This document shows positions 44,307 through 55,002 of a DNA stretch of 64,000 nt, piece by piece. Source of the stretch: Asterias rubens. Taxonomy: Eukaryota; Echinodermata; Asteroidea; Forcipulatida; Asteriidae. Position numbers and translations under genes: made by a program. Numbering within the stretch: position 1 is the first letter of the stretch; every line of letters begins with the position of its first letter. The stretch lies in assembly GCF_902459465.1 (NCBI RefSeq), contig NC_047070.1, positions 11,948,001-12,012,000 on the forward strand, in the 5' to 3' direction. The notes under the pieces were generated by a model that was not told where the DNA came from, did not search any database, and worked only from the letters and a program-made list of their open reading frames with translations.

Positions 44307-45117
44307 TATTATGTTGGTGGTGTTAGTTATCTTTATTTAGGTGCCAGTCAGAATGTTTGCCTAACAATACTTAAATTTATGTGCATGGTGTTTCTTTATT
44401 CTCTAAATTTGCAACTTTAAATTTAAAGTTGAATTGACTCAGAATTTACACAATAAAAATTCTCACAATTAAATGCAAATATTGTAATTGCCTGTTGATA
44501 CTTTAATAAATAAAGATTAAATACGAAAATGCTGTTTATACAGGAATTATGAATAATAAAAAAACGATGGTAACCTTTAATTTTGCCTGATTAAGCAATT
44601 GTTTTGGGTTTGTTTTTCCTTGGGGGCATGATCTGATAAAAACATTTGTACAGCAAATTAATAGTGCATCAATCAGCAGCTTTAAGCTTTCTCTAATTTG
44701 GCCTTTTTTTCTGAACTTACAGTGATAAAAAGCATAAAAAGTGTTTGAAAATTGATCAAGAATAATGTTAAAACCAAAAATCATAACCCTGCATCAATTA
44801 TTTCATGATAAATCACGGCCGCAACGTAGCGGTTGTTGACTGCGTTTGCCTATTACTGCTGTACAGATCGCCGTCATAATGAAACTTTTGATCGCAACTC
44901 GCGCATTTCTCGAACTATTAACCCGTGTATATCAGGTTTATGGCGGCGTTTTTGAAAAATGGCCGCCATGACACTTTTCCCCAATCGGATGGCTTTTTTT
45001 TGTTTTGAGTTTTGATATGTTATAGAGGACATAATTCTGGGTATGAAACAGTTTACAGACTTCCTGTTGCAATTTGTCCGAGGTTGACCCATTTTTATGC
45101 ATGAAATGCCTGGACTA

Positions 45118-46220
45118 TATGCCGGCACACAATAGCGCCCTAATGAGCCATATCCACAACGCCCTGTGCCATGCACACCACGTCGGCGTCCTCTTTTTCG
45201 TCAAGCGAAATGTCCGCCAAAGGTACACTTCTGAAGAAAGACCCCAGGCGGGTACCCCCCTAACGCCATGAGCCCGAATCGGATCCTTGGTCGCCGGCCA
45301 GCACAGAACGGATGGCGGTCCCGATCAAGCGAGAAATAGTACACTGTGACGCTGGCCGAAAGGGCGGCATTGTTGTCATTCAAAGCTTCTGATGATCCGT
45401 GCGAAGTAACCTCGTACGGTTCATGTACCACTTGAGTGCCCGGGCGGGGCACCACAGTTTATCCTTCGCCATTGATGAAAAGGACTTGATGTAGGAACGC
45501 CACTTTGATGGAAAGCTGCAACAGTGTTGAGCAGTCCAACGGTTCGTAAGGAGGCTCTGTCAAAGTCGATAGAACGCTAAATAGGTCCCAGGACGGGACA
45601 AGCTTGCGTACTTGGGGATGGGTAACGAGCATCCCCTTGATCAGTTGGCTGATGGCCCCGTTGACGGAAGAACCGTCCAGGAACCCGGGGTGGATTGCAG
45701 TGACGGCTGACCGGTAATTCCGTACCGTGCCCGTCGAGAGGCTGCTGTCCAGAAGATATACCAAGAAATCTCCCACCTCCCCTACAGACGTATTGGGAGG
45801 ATGGAGGGATTCCCGACTGCACCATTTAAAGAAATGGCGTAGTCCGCTGTTGTATACCTTCCTGGTGGAGGCTCGGCGTGACTGGGCTGCGATTGTTGCA
45901 GCCCGTTGCGAACGGCCTGCTGAGCAGAAGGATCGCGTGACAGCACCCAGCATGTCAGGTGGCGATCCCCCGCAGCCAAATTAATCATCCCCGAACTGGG
46001 TTGGTAGAGGAGATCCGCTCGCCCAAATAAGATCACCGGACGGGTGGACCAGCAGCCTAATGAGTCGTGAAAACCACGGTTGGCGGGGCCAGAACGGGGC
46101 TATGAGGAGGACCCGGCAGTCCTCCTGCTCGATCTTGGTCAATACCGGAGAGACGAGTGAGATGGGTGGGAACGCATAGGCCAGTAGGCCGTCCCATTGC
46201 ACTGATAGAGCGTCGATCTT
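45118..46220 (-). pseudogene. Recombinase and RNase H tail of DIRS-1 copy 2
   Basis: The 164-residue frame at 45459-45953 covers the recombinase N-terminal region (RRASTRKVYNSGLRHFFKWC, VGEVGDFLVYLLDSSL). It is better kept than in copy 1. It ends before the catalytic arginine, and no catalytic box is intact here. Upstream on the minus strand, 45981-46202 is the tail after RNase H (AFPPISLVSPVLTKIEQEDC). It breaks off at 46220, where gypsy B begins. Confidence 0.7.
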
Positions 46221-46432
46221 GGCAGCAGCACGTAAAAAAACCCCGTCATTAATGCCAGATTAATACCAACAACTCGTGGACATGACAAGGTATTGGTGAG
46301 TGATGAATAAACACGTAGTTGCTTCGTTCTGTACTGTATTGTTGATTAACGTTAGTGCATGTACATCGTTGCACAAAACTGCAGTGTTTACTTCGTTGCC
46401 ATATTTATTCAGTGCTAAACTCTGTGTACAAC

Positions 46433-47395
46433 ATGACTGACTCAATCACACCCCGTATGTCTTGGGATGACCCGGATTTTCCAAGTGCTATACAGAGTTT
46501 TCGTCAGCAATGTGAACTATACTTTTCTGTGAAGAATGTCAAAGCAGAAAAACAGGTGGACCATATCCTTCTGTTCATGGGTTCAACAGGACTTCGCAAA
46601 TACAATTCCTCGAGCCTACCCAGGTCAAAATTCCAGTTGAACCTAGTTAACTAGGGTCAACTGGTTCAACTGGATAGTGATCAAACTCGTCCATTTTCCA
46701 TATTAACCAACTGGTTTGGACTAGGTTTAACTGTGTTCAACTAGGTTGAAATTATAAACCAGTTGGTCTCTGTCCATTTTCCATATTAAACCAACTGGTT
46801 TTAACTGTGTTTAACTAGTTTATCAACTGGTTTCAACTAGTTCCAGTTAAACCCAGTTTAACTAGGTTCAACTGGAATTTGGACCTGGGTACCTGATGTT
46901 GATGCTAAGAATGCAATTGTAGTCTGGGATCGCTTTGTTGCACAGCGAACTCCACGCACAAATTCTGTGTCGCTCGCCTCTACTTACACAAGTTTCGTAA
47001 GAATGATCAAGAGAGAATTGATGATTTCATGTCATGATTGAAGCTACAGTTATACACTTTCGCGATGATAAAGCATTCGCTGATAGAATCATTGAAAAGT
47101 TTATTGCCGGTACCAAGCTTGCAGATTTGCAAAAGAAACTGTTGGCTGAAGATGACAAATTAAGCATTGATCAGTGTTTAGATATTGCTCGCACCCATGA
47201 GGCATCCTTGTCACACATGGAACAACTTACCAACTTGAACCAAGCCAATCCATCAGTTGATGTCATGCAACGTCAACGTACATGTCGGAATTGTGGACGT
47301 GCCCATTCCTTCAAATCACGAGAGTTGTGCCCCACATTTGGTACCATATGTAATTGCTGTGGCAAACAAAATCACTGGAGTAAAGTGTGTAAATC
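46433..47395 (+). pseudogene. Gag of gypsy B with zinc knuckles
   Basis: The frame from ATG 46433 encodes a typical gag start (SFRQQCELYFSVKNV). The MITE at 46619-46889 breaks it. The continuation DVDAKNAIVVWDRF lies at 46893 on. The region ends with two Cys/His clusters, CRNCGRAH..C and CNCCGKQNHWSKVC, which bind RNA. A frame change near 47030 moves the reading frame to 47034. Confidence 0.75.
46619..46889. mobile_element. MITE with CCCAGGTC ends, copy 2, in gypsy B gag
   Basis: A 271-bp element is flanked by TA on both sides (46617-46618, 46890-46891). The ends are CCCAGGTCAAAATTCCAG and its inverse with one extra base. If it is skipped, with one TA, the gag frame continues. Confidence 0.9.
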
Positions 47396-48074
47396 ACAGG
47401 ATCCACGACAGAACAAAAGTCAGCTAACGCGTGGCAGAGGCCGCCAGCGAGGTACAAATTCTGGTCGTTCTCGCTCACAGTACGGATCCCGGTCACAACA
47501 GAACACATCCCGGTGTGACATGCACATGCTGGATGATACAGCTTTCCCGAATGGAGACACAGATAATCAGTTCGACCAACTCACCCTTGATATTGTTATC
47601 TCAGACATCTCTCCAGGTTCCACGGATAGAGATGAAGCGTACACATACGTACAGCTAAAACAGAACACAGAACGTCATATCATCAATTTACGCGCTAAGA
47701 TTGATACTGGTGCTCAAACGAATACCATTCCCATTCGTATGAATCGCCAAATGTACCCTACGACACTTGATTCAAACGGATTTCCACGCAAGGGACAATT
47801 GGCTCCATCCTCGTCAATTCTCAAGGCCTATAATGGAACTCAGATCTTTGGAGACTCGGAACAGTCTCATGATCGCAATCTTCATCGTCTAATGACAGTC
47901 GCTGCTACAACTGGGTTTAAGTTCAACAGCAGCAAATGCACCATCAAGGATCCACACGTCCTCTTCTTTGGCATGATGTACGATGTCAATGGTGTCCACC
48001 CGGATCCTTCAAAGGTCAAAGCCATGCCACCCCGACAGATCCGACAAAGCTTCGAGAGTTTCTTGGTATGGTAA
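47034..48074 (+). pseudogene. Gag-protease-RT fusion remnant of gypsy B
   Basis: The 346-residue open frame joins the gag end, the knuckles and a protease with the KIDTGAQTNTIP site. At about 47850 it passes directly to the region after the RT catalytic box (TGFKFNSSKC..FFGMMYD). The whole RT palm with its aspartates has therefore been deleted without loss of frame. The product cannot copy RNA. Confidence 0.8.
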
Positions 48075-48559
48075 CATATCTAAGTTCCTTTATTCCGAAC
48101 TTGTCAAGCCACACTGCAGATTTGTGTGCGCTACTACAGAAAGACATCGACTATGTTTGGTCACCCAGTCACCAACAGTGCTTTGAGAAAGTTCGTGACC
48201 AGATTTGTGAGTCTGCAACCTTGCGGTATTTTGACCCCACAGTAATACAAGTGGAAGCATCCCTACACAGATTGGGTGCACGCCTACAGAGAATGCTCAT
48301 GCGGCTCCAACCCTATGATTTGACCCTGCACTACCATCCAGGGAAAGAAGTTCCCAACACGGGACAATGTGCACATTCCATTGGACGTGCAAATACACCA
48401 TGTCCAATTTTCTATGGAGCGCATCACAGAGCTTAAACGCGAAAACTCAGCAGGATGCAACACTGATGGAGCTCATTGATATCACATCGCACGGATGGCC
48501 AGACAGAATGAAAGAGCTACCCACTTCTCTGCGACCATATTGGTCATTTCGCGATGAGC

Positions 48560-49550
48560 TCACAGTCGATAACGGTATAACCATGAAAGGACCTCGTGTT
48601 GTTGTGCCAATGTCAATGCACAAATACATCCTCGCAAAACTACACGAAGGACACCAAGGCATAAAAACGATACTATGAGCAAAAGACTGTGTTTATTGGC
48701 TAACCATCAATCAGGACATTGTCTTTGATAATGTTGTAAGTGTTTTCCCAACATGCCAAGAACACCAACGCTCCCAACCCAAGGAACCACTGCTTCAGCA
48801 CGAGCTCCCGACACGCCCATGGCAGTTTCTCGGGACTGATCTTTTTTACTTCGATGGACAGGACTATCTCGTCATTGCGGACTATTATTCGAAATTCCCT
48901 TATGTTCGCAAAATGCCCACAAGCTGCTCCAGTCGCGCAGTTATTGATGCTACACAGCAAGTCTTTTCCAAGCAAGGCATTCCCAAGAAAGTCATTATAG
49001 TGACAATGGCCCACATTTCAGTTCAGAGGCATACAAATCATTCGCTACTGATTGGGGTTTTAAACATGTGACCTCTTCACCTCACTTCCCCAAGTCGAAC
49101 GGTTTTGTTGAGAGAGCCATACAAACCATTAAGCGCACTATGACTAAAGCTAAATCTAGTGGACAAAACATCAACATGGCACTCTTATGTCTTCGTACTA
49201 CTCCGATTGATAGCAAACTCCCCAGCCCATCAGAAATACTTTGTAACCGCAAAGTGAAAAGCAATCTTCCCATCATCATTAAGAATACATTGCCACACAA
49301 TGATCAGATCTACAACCGCCACACTGAGAGACAAGATAACGGAAAACTTATCACGATCGGTCTGCACATGACCTACAGCAACTCCAACCAGGCCAACTTG
49401 TCAGTGTACAGAATACTCGTACCGGTCTGTGGACACCAGCGCAAGTCAAACAACGCTGTGAGGAACCGCGTTCTTAATTGGTCGTCACACCAAACGGTCC
49501 TGAGCTACGTCGTAACCACCGTCACCTTCGTGATATTGAACCAGTAAGGA
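48560..49550 (+). pseudogene. Integrase of gypsy B, frame-shifted
   Basis: The segments are KLHEGHQGI (zinc domain start), RPWQFLGTDLFYFD (first aspartate), DYLVIADYYSKFPYV, GIPKKV..DNGPHF (second aspartate, with a frame change just before) and SNGFVERAIQTIKR (glutamate). A stop after HQGIKTIL at about 48678 also breaks the frame. The motifs are those of Ty3/gypsy integrases. Confidence 0.8.
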
Positions 49551-49887
49551 AACGCGCCACTTTTGAAGGTGTCCAACCCCAGGTCACTCCTCCGCCTATC
49601 GCTCGCTCGACTAACGGTTTCACACGATCTGAAAGACACGTCAAGCCACCGGACAGACTTGATTTATAAACATTCATTCATTTTTTTTTAAATACAAACC
49701 AATATTTATTGTGCTAACATTTCTGGTGTTTTCAAAACAATTTTCTTTTTTGAAAGGGGGGTGTAAAAATATATCAACACTAGAGGGCGCTATTCACACA
49801 ACCCTGGTTAACCAAGTCATGAGTTACTCTGATGAATCAACGTGTATCTGGAAGTTATACTATGTGAAGATATCTACTCATTTCACC

Positions 49888-50775
49888 AGTGAAGGTGGGG
49901 ACTAGCCAGGGTATGGTCGGCACCGGGTGGTGGATTGGGTGCCGAATGGGCCTGTAAAAGGAGAGCAGGTGAAGTTGAATATGTCTCATTCTCAGCCTGC
50001 AGAAATCCACCGTACTGGCCATGAGGCCTAACAGCCTGAGCCAGGCCAGAGCCAGGGCCACCACCGCCGGGAGGAAGATGGACACGCACTTGCCGAAGGT
50101 TCAGCAGCCGTTCCTCCGATGGGCGGGCTAATTCCTTGTGCAGGTCTAGGGACGCACCAAGATAGGTGGAAACCTGCGAGGGGACAGGGTGGGATTTCTC
50201 GGTGTTGATGATATAAACCCGAGGTCGGAGGTCAAGTGCCAGGTATATTGGAGTGCTGCCTCCGTCTCCTCCCGAGAACAGCCAACGATCAGCCACTCGT
50301 CGAGGTATAGGAAGATCATAATGCCTCACCTCGTTTTCACAATCCGAGTCAACACCCAAGGTGAGGTGGAAAGTCCGAACGGGAGCACCACAAATTCGTA
50401 CAGGGTATTGTCGTACTGGAAATGTAGCCATTTGTAGTGCTCCGGCCTGACAGGGGCGTGTAGGTATGCGTCCTTCAGGTCCAGACTTACCGCCCATGCG
50501 GGCGTAACTATAGAACTTAGTATAGTTCTTAGCGTCTCCATGCAGAAACGCTTTGGACGGATGAACTTGTTGAGGGTTTCAAGTTTAGAATCGGGCGCCA
50601 CATGCCAGCCTCCACAGCCTTTTGTGGGCGGCGATGGGGGATGACAAAGGATGCCTGTTTCCTTGCCTTATAACCCTTATAACCCCCTGTAAGGTCCAGA
50701 GGTGAGCATTTGTCCTGGGCAAGCATCCGCTCATAATACTTTGCCCTGGCGCTCGGCGCCTCACAATCATGATGG
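49888..50775 (-). pseudogene. RT region of DIRS-1 copy 2
   Basis: Minus-strand frames match the copy 1 RT, including VTPAWAVSLDLKDAYLHAPV. The LPFGLSTSP motif follows. In a shifted frame come INTEKSHPVPSQVSTYLGAS and a damaged catalytic box. The upstream end KARKQASFVIPHRRPQKA is from ORF1, so the intervening part is deleted. Confidence 0.75.
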
Positions 50776-53700
50776 TACAACCTACTCAGAATCAGTTACC
50801 GGCAACTCGGGGGTCGTCCAATTTAGGGGCCCTCGTTGCTCGGCAAGGTATGCGTTCCAGGCAGGCGCATCCGGGTCGACATCCTGCTACTGCCTCCCTA
50901 GTTTTAGCTTGTTGGAATGTACGTTCTCTTAATATTCGTACAAGCTTGCAATCTTCTTCCCCAAGGAAGTCGGCAATCATTGACCTTGAACTCACTCGAC
51001 TAGGCATCAGTGTTTCTGCCCTCAGTGAGACGTGGCTCACTGGTAGTGGCTCAATCCGGGAGGATAATTTCACCTTCTTTTGGAGTGGCTACCCAGACAG
51101 CGAGAGACCTATGCATGGGGTTGGCTTTGCAGTGAAAAATTCCTTGCTCACGTGTTTTCAGCAGCCAATTTCCATTTCTCCTCGCCTCATGTCCTTGCGG
51201 ATGTGTCTCAGTAGCGGATTTATCACCATCATTTCTGCCTACGCTCCTACCTTGACATCTGCCTCAGAGACCAAGGATGAATTCTACCAACTGCTCAGTG
51301 AGACATTACTCAGCATCCCAGCTGGTGACAGCATTGCTCTTATTGGGGATTTTAACGCTCGCATTGGCTCTGACTGCAATGCTTGGAGTGGGGTGATGGG
51401 ACCTCATGGTCTGGGAAAAATGAACGACAATGGTCAACGGCTACTCGAGCTCTGTGCTGGTCTCAACCTGTGCATTGCTAGTACGTTTTTTGCAGGCTCA
51501 TCTCGCTCCAAGGTCACCTGGATGCACCCCCGCTCTCGCCGTTGGCACCAACTCGATCACATCATCATTAGAAGGAGACAGCTACGGGACATCAATCATT
51601 GCCGTAGCATGCACTCTGCTGATTGTTGCACAGACCATGCCCTTGTTCGCTGTAAGCTGAGAATGCTCCCAAAACGGTTCCACCAAGCTCAGCCAAGACC
51701 TTCACCTGCAATTGACACTGCTGCTACGAAGGACTTACTCCGCGTCGCCCAGTTTCAGGAGATGCTTACAGGTCATTTCAGCTCTTCCTCATTCCCAAAT
51801 AACCCTGAAGATGCTTGGTCTAGGTTCCACACTACAGTCATGGACAGCGCTCTCACCGCCTTTGGTCATCGCCCACGACTGCAGCCTGACTGGTTCCGCG
51901 ACAGTGCTGACATACTACTTCCGGCTCTTAAGGCTAAGCGCACAGCTAGAGCAAAGGCTTGCTTACACAATACTCGCTCCTTAAAGGCAAAACTTCGAGT
52001 TGCAAAGGCTGATGTTCAACGTGTAACTCGCATAGCCCTCAGTCGTTATTGGACTGGCCTTAGTGATCGTATTCAACGATGTGCCAACTCTGGTGACCTT
52101 CATGGAATGTACAAAGGTATCAAAGAAGCCATCGGCCCTACTCCTAAGAAGTCCTCTCCGCTGCTGTCAGCAAGTGGCGAAATTCTCACTGATCCTTCAG
52201 CACAGCTTGACCGCTGGGCAGAGCACTACAGTTCCTTGTATGCTAGCGATGTTGAAGTAGACACTGCTGCCATATTAATTTCCCTGCCAAAAATTCCCAC
52301 CATTCATGATCTTGACAGTGACATCACATTAGATGCAGTGAAGCGTGCCATCATTGGGCTAAAAAATAACAAGTCTCCTGGTATAGATGGCATCCTACCC
52401 GAAGTGCTCAAAACGGGAGGTGAGACCCTTGCTGTAGAGCTCCACAATGTCATTTCGGTTTGTTGGAAAACGCTCTGCATCCCACAAGACTTGAAAGATG
52501 CTAACATAATCACCCTCTACAAGAACAAAGGAAATCGACAAGACTGCAACAATTACAGGGGGATCTCTCTTCTTAGCTTAGCTGGCAAGGTCTTCTCGCG
52601 TGTGCTCCTGCCTAGGCTGCAGGTCATTGCCAACAAGATCCTTCCTGAGAGTCAATGCGGCTTCCGCACATCTCGCTCCACTGTCGATGCGGTATTCTCT
52701 CTTCGTCAGATCCAGGAGAAATGTGTTGAACAGCACCGCCCACTATATGTTGTGTTCATCGATCTGACAAAAGCATTCGACCTTGTGAGTAGGTCAGGCC
52801 GGTTTGTGATCCTAAAACACCTTGGCTGTCCAGACACCCTACATTCTATCTTGATGGGTTTTCATGAGGACATGAAATCCACAGTCCAATACAAAGGTTC
52901 AAGATCCAGGAAGTTTGCCATTCACCGAGGCGTCAGACAGGGATGTGTGCTTGCTCCGACCCTGTTTGGCATCTACTTCTCTGCACTACTGCAGCGTGCA
53001 TTTCCTGACCCGTCAGGACTACTGCTTCACACCCGCAGCTCTGGGAAGTTTTTTAACCTCTCCCGCCTCCGTGCAAGAACGAAGATCAGAAGTGTTTTTA
53101 TTCGTGAGCTCCTGTACGCAGATGACGCTGCTATTGTTGCACACTCCGAAGCTGAGCTCCAAGATCTCTGCAACTCCTTTGCCAAAGCATGCTTGGAGTT
53201 TGGCATGAAGATCAGCCTCAACAAGACAGTAGTTCTCTCCCAGGGGACTGCAGCTCCGCCAAACATCTACATCAATGGAACAGCACTAAGTGTGGTAAAT
53301 AAGTTCTGCTACCTTGGATCCACAATGGCCAACTCTAACTCCCTGGATGCTGAGATTGATACCCGTATAGGGAAGGCTTCAACCACCTTCGGTCGACTAC
53401 GCTCCCGTGTGTGGGACAATCGGGACCTCTCCATCAACCTGAAGATTCGGGTGTACACGGCTTGTGTGCTGAGTACTCTACTTTATTGCAGTGAGACTTG
53501 GCCGACGTACAGTCGCCAGGAACGTCGCCTGAACTCATTTCACCTTCGTTGCCTTCGCTCCATACTTGGCATCTCCTGGTATGATCGTGTTCCGAACACT
53601 TCAATCCTTGAACTCACGGAAGCAACTGATTTGTTCACCATGCTGAGAGTGCGCCGCCTTCGCTGGACCGGTCATGTCTGCAGACTGGATGACGGACGCC

Positions 53701-53813
53701 TCCCCAAGGACATCTTCTATGGTGAACTGGCTGAGGTCGTCCAGGCGCTTACGGGCCCCAGCTGCTGGCAGAAAAGGCGCGTCCAGCACATTTGCGCGGC
53801 GTGCCGTTGTTGA
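50769..53813 (+). CDS. LINE endonuclease-reverse transcriptase, near full length
   Basis: The 1014-residue open frame starts at ATG 50769. An apurinic endonuclease domain follows from about residue 45 (LACWNVRSLN, SALSETWLTG, GDFNARIG, CTDHALV). RT motifs include ANIITLYKNKGNRQDCNNYR, QCGFRTSRSTVDAVF and VVFIDLTKAFD. The catalytic LYADDAAI lies near 53111. The end LRWTGHVCRLDDGRLPKD recalls RTE-like and related LINEs. The last ~28 codons (after YGELAE at about 53728) are antisense DIRS-1, so the true C-terminus and 3' UTR are missing. The open frame implies a recent insertion. Confidence 0.85.
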   Translation: MMVQPTQNQLPATRGSSNLGALVARQGMRSRQAHPGRHPATASLVLACWNVRSLNIRTSLQSSSPRKSAIIDLELTRLGISVSALSETWLTGSGSIREDNFTFFWSGYPDSERPMHGVGFAVKNSLLTCFQQPISISPRLMSLRMCLSSGFITIISAYAPTLTSASETKDEFYQLLSETLLSIPAGDSIALIGDFNARIGSDCNAWSGVMGPHGLGKMNDNGQRLLELCAGLNLCIASTFFAGSSRSKVTWMHPRSRRWHQLDHIIIRRRQLRDINHCRSMHSADCCTDHALVRCKLRMLPKRFHQAQPRPSPAIDTAATKDLLRVAQFQEMLTGHFSSSSFPNNPEDAWSRFHTTVMDSALTAFGHRPRLQPDWFRDSADILLPALKAKRTARAKACLHNTRSLKAKLRVAKADVQRVTRIALSRYWTGLSDRIQRCANSGDLHGMYKGIKEAIGPTPKKSSPLLSASGEILTDPSAQLDRWAEHYSSLYASDVEVDTAAILISLPKIPTIHDLDSDITLDAVKRAIIGLKNNKSPGIDGILPEVLKTGGETLAVELHNVISVCWKTLCIPQDLKDANIITLYKNKGNRQDCNNYRGISLLSLAGKVFSRVLLPRLQVIANKILPESQCGFRTSRSTVDAVFSLRQIQEKCVEQHRPLYVVFIDLTKAFDLVSRSGRFVILKHLGCPDTLHSILMGFHEDMKSTVQYKGSRSRKFAIHRGVRQGCVLAPTLFGIYFSALLQRAFPDPSGLLLHTRSSGKFFNLSRLRARTKIRSVFIRELLYADDAAIVAHSEAELQDLCNSFAKACLEFGMKISLNKTVVLSQGTAAPPNIYINGTALSVVNKFCYLGSTMANSNSLDAEIDTRIGKASTTFGRLRSRVWDNRDLSINLKIRVYTACVLSTLLYCSETWPTYSRQERRLNSFHLRCLRSILGISWYDRVPNTSILELTEATDLFTMLRVRRLRWTGHVCRLDDGRLPKDIFYGELAEVVQALTGPSCWQKRRVQHICAACRC

Positions 53814-54112
53814 CAGGACATTTGTGAACTGGTCGTGGATAGAACACAGCCCGTTGTCTAAACAATGGAGGGCAGCCATCATCATGTCGGCTGGCACCAT
53901 GGTATCCTCGCACCCCTGCTCCAGGTATTCTGACAGGAGCAGAAAAAATGATGTTGTACGCATTCCCATGCGTGTCGATGAGTCCATTTTGCAGGCAACG
54001 TCCTCCAGTTTGCCACGGATCTTGTCCGCAAAAGGGAGCTAATTGCCTGCCGGCATAGGGAACAATGCAATTGTAGTATTTGCTCTACAGGTATAAGTAG
54101 AGTGAAGTAGAC
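53728..54112 (-). pseudogene. ORF1 piece and right end of DIRS-1 copy 2
   Basis: The minus frame 53601-53987 has SEYLEQGC and LHCLDNGLCS as in copy 1 ORF1. At about 54040 it jumps directly to the right terminal repeat GCCGGCATAGGGAACAATGC, so about 1.6 kb is missing. Confidence 0.75.
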
Positions 54113-54749
54113 CTCTTGTATGTCTCTTGCATCTACTGAAGTCATAGACTGTTTACCCCCATAGACAATAATGCGATAAGCTGCCACACTGCATTTGCTT
54201 GCCAGCCCATCTTGGCTACTCATTTTGAACGGTAGGATGAAACAAGACGGCTGCACCTTGATAAACATCAATTAGGCTGCTTGTTGTTAGGCATTTTATG
54301 CAGCTGTAGCTTTATCGCACTATTTCAATTGCTTATTGATTAACTCATGTGAGTAAATGTTACATTGCTGAAATGTACTTTTTGGGGTTATGATTAGGCC
54401 CCATTTGATTACGTTTCTTAATTTTCCTCAATTTCCTCTATGTTGTAGAAAGGCCACCAACCCCATCAGCCCCAGCTCCCAAAACTTGACAAGTCAAGCG
54501 TTGCCCCTTGACTGCCGAGGAGAAGAAAGACGTAACGGAAGGCTTGCAGAAATTAAAAGAAGCTTCCAGGAAAAAGTGCCATCGAATCTTCTTGTCCTGT
54601 GGCATTGCAGACCCGAACTTGGAGAAACATAAAGGATTTTTGTAGATATGAAACTTCAACAAATGTAGGGTGCACCACCAAGGTACAGTTGTAACCTAGA
54701 GTCACTCTGTAGGCACAGCCAAGTGATTAGTCTACACCTTTAGCCTTTA
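54113..54749 (+). pseudogene. Gene copy 2, last intron and exon 6, displaced
   Basis: It continues gene copy 2 after the DIRS insertion. 54113-54449 matches intron 5 of copy 1, and the TATGTTGTAG acceptor is kept. Exon 6 (about 54450-54650) has an early stop after PAPKT and several indels. TAEEKKDVTEGLQK is still readable. Downstream GTCACTCTGTAGGCACAGCC also matches copy 1. Confidence 0.8.
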
Positions 54750-55002
54750 ACAGTTCTATACTTCCATTTGTAGGTAGCTCATTTATTAACACAGATTGCC
54801 TAGTTGTGATATGGAAAATAAACTTGAAATCAGTCTTTAAGTAAACAATTAAGGTTGCATTAATTTCTTCATACTTGTGCAATAATTTATTTTGAGTTAT
54901 TTAATACCCAAGTTCTCATTTAGCTCACTCTTGGTTCAACAGTCAACCTATCCACACGTTAATTTCTAACCACATACACATCTTAAAGCGGCCACACCTT
55001 AA

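Larger units (their letters stand above)
37852..45117 (-). mobile_element. 7.3-kb DNA transposon, Academ-like, inside DIRS-1 copy 2
   Basis: The ends are inverted copies: TTAGTCCAGGCATT at 37854 and its complement near 45117. The match continues through AATTGCAACAG, TATAACATATCAAAAC and AGTGTCATGGCGGCC. The DIRS sequence CCCTAT / GCCGGC is interrupted with TAT on both sides. Minus-strand frames at 38431-40660 encode a nuclease-like protein. Academ elements, as I recall them, carry an XPG-type nuclease and make 3-4 bp duplications, which would fit. The family name is tentative. Confidence 0.6.
46221..49887 (+). mobile_element. Ty3/gypsy retrotransposon B, internally deleted
   Basis: This plus-strand element is inserted in DIRS-1 copy 2. 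Gag starts at 46433 (MTDSITPRMSWDDPDFP), is interrupted by a MITE and resumes at about 46890. Zinc knuckles are at 47280-47395, a protease-like DTGAQ at about 47701, an RT thumb piece, and the integrase at 48580-49550. RT palm and most of RNase H are deleted. A polypurine tract GAAAGGGGGG precedes TGTAAAAATATATC at 49762, a likely 3' LTR start that is cut short near 49887. No complete LTR pair remains. Confidence 0.85.
37771..54112 (-). mobile_element. DIRS-1 copy 2, inserted in gene copy 2, triply nested
   Basis: DIRS-1 segments lie at 37771-37851 (left end), about 45118-46220 (recombinase and the tail of RNase H), about 49888-50775 (RT) and about 53728-54112 (ORF1 piece and right end). All are on the minus strand and in the order of copy 1. 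Internal deletions lie between them. The flanking gene sequence (GCCTACATAT before, CTCTTGTATG after) joins to match 14283-14302 with nothing duplicated. Confidence 0.85.
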
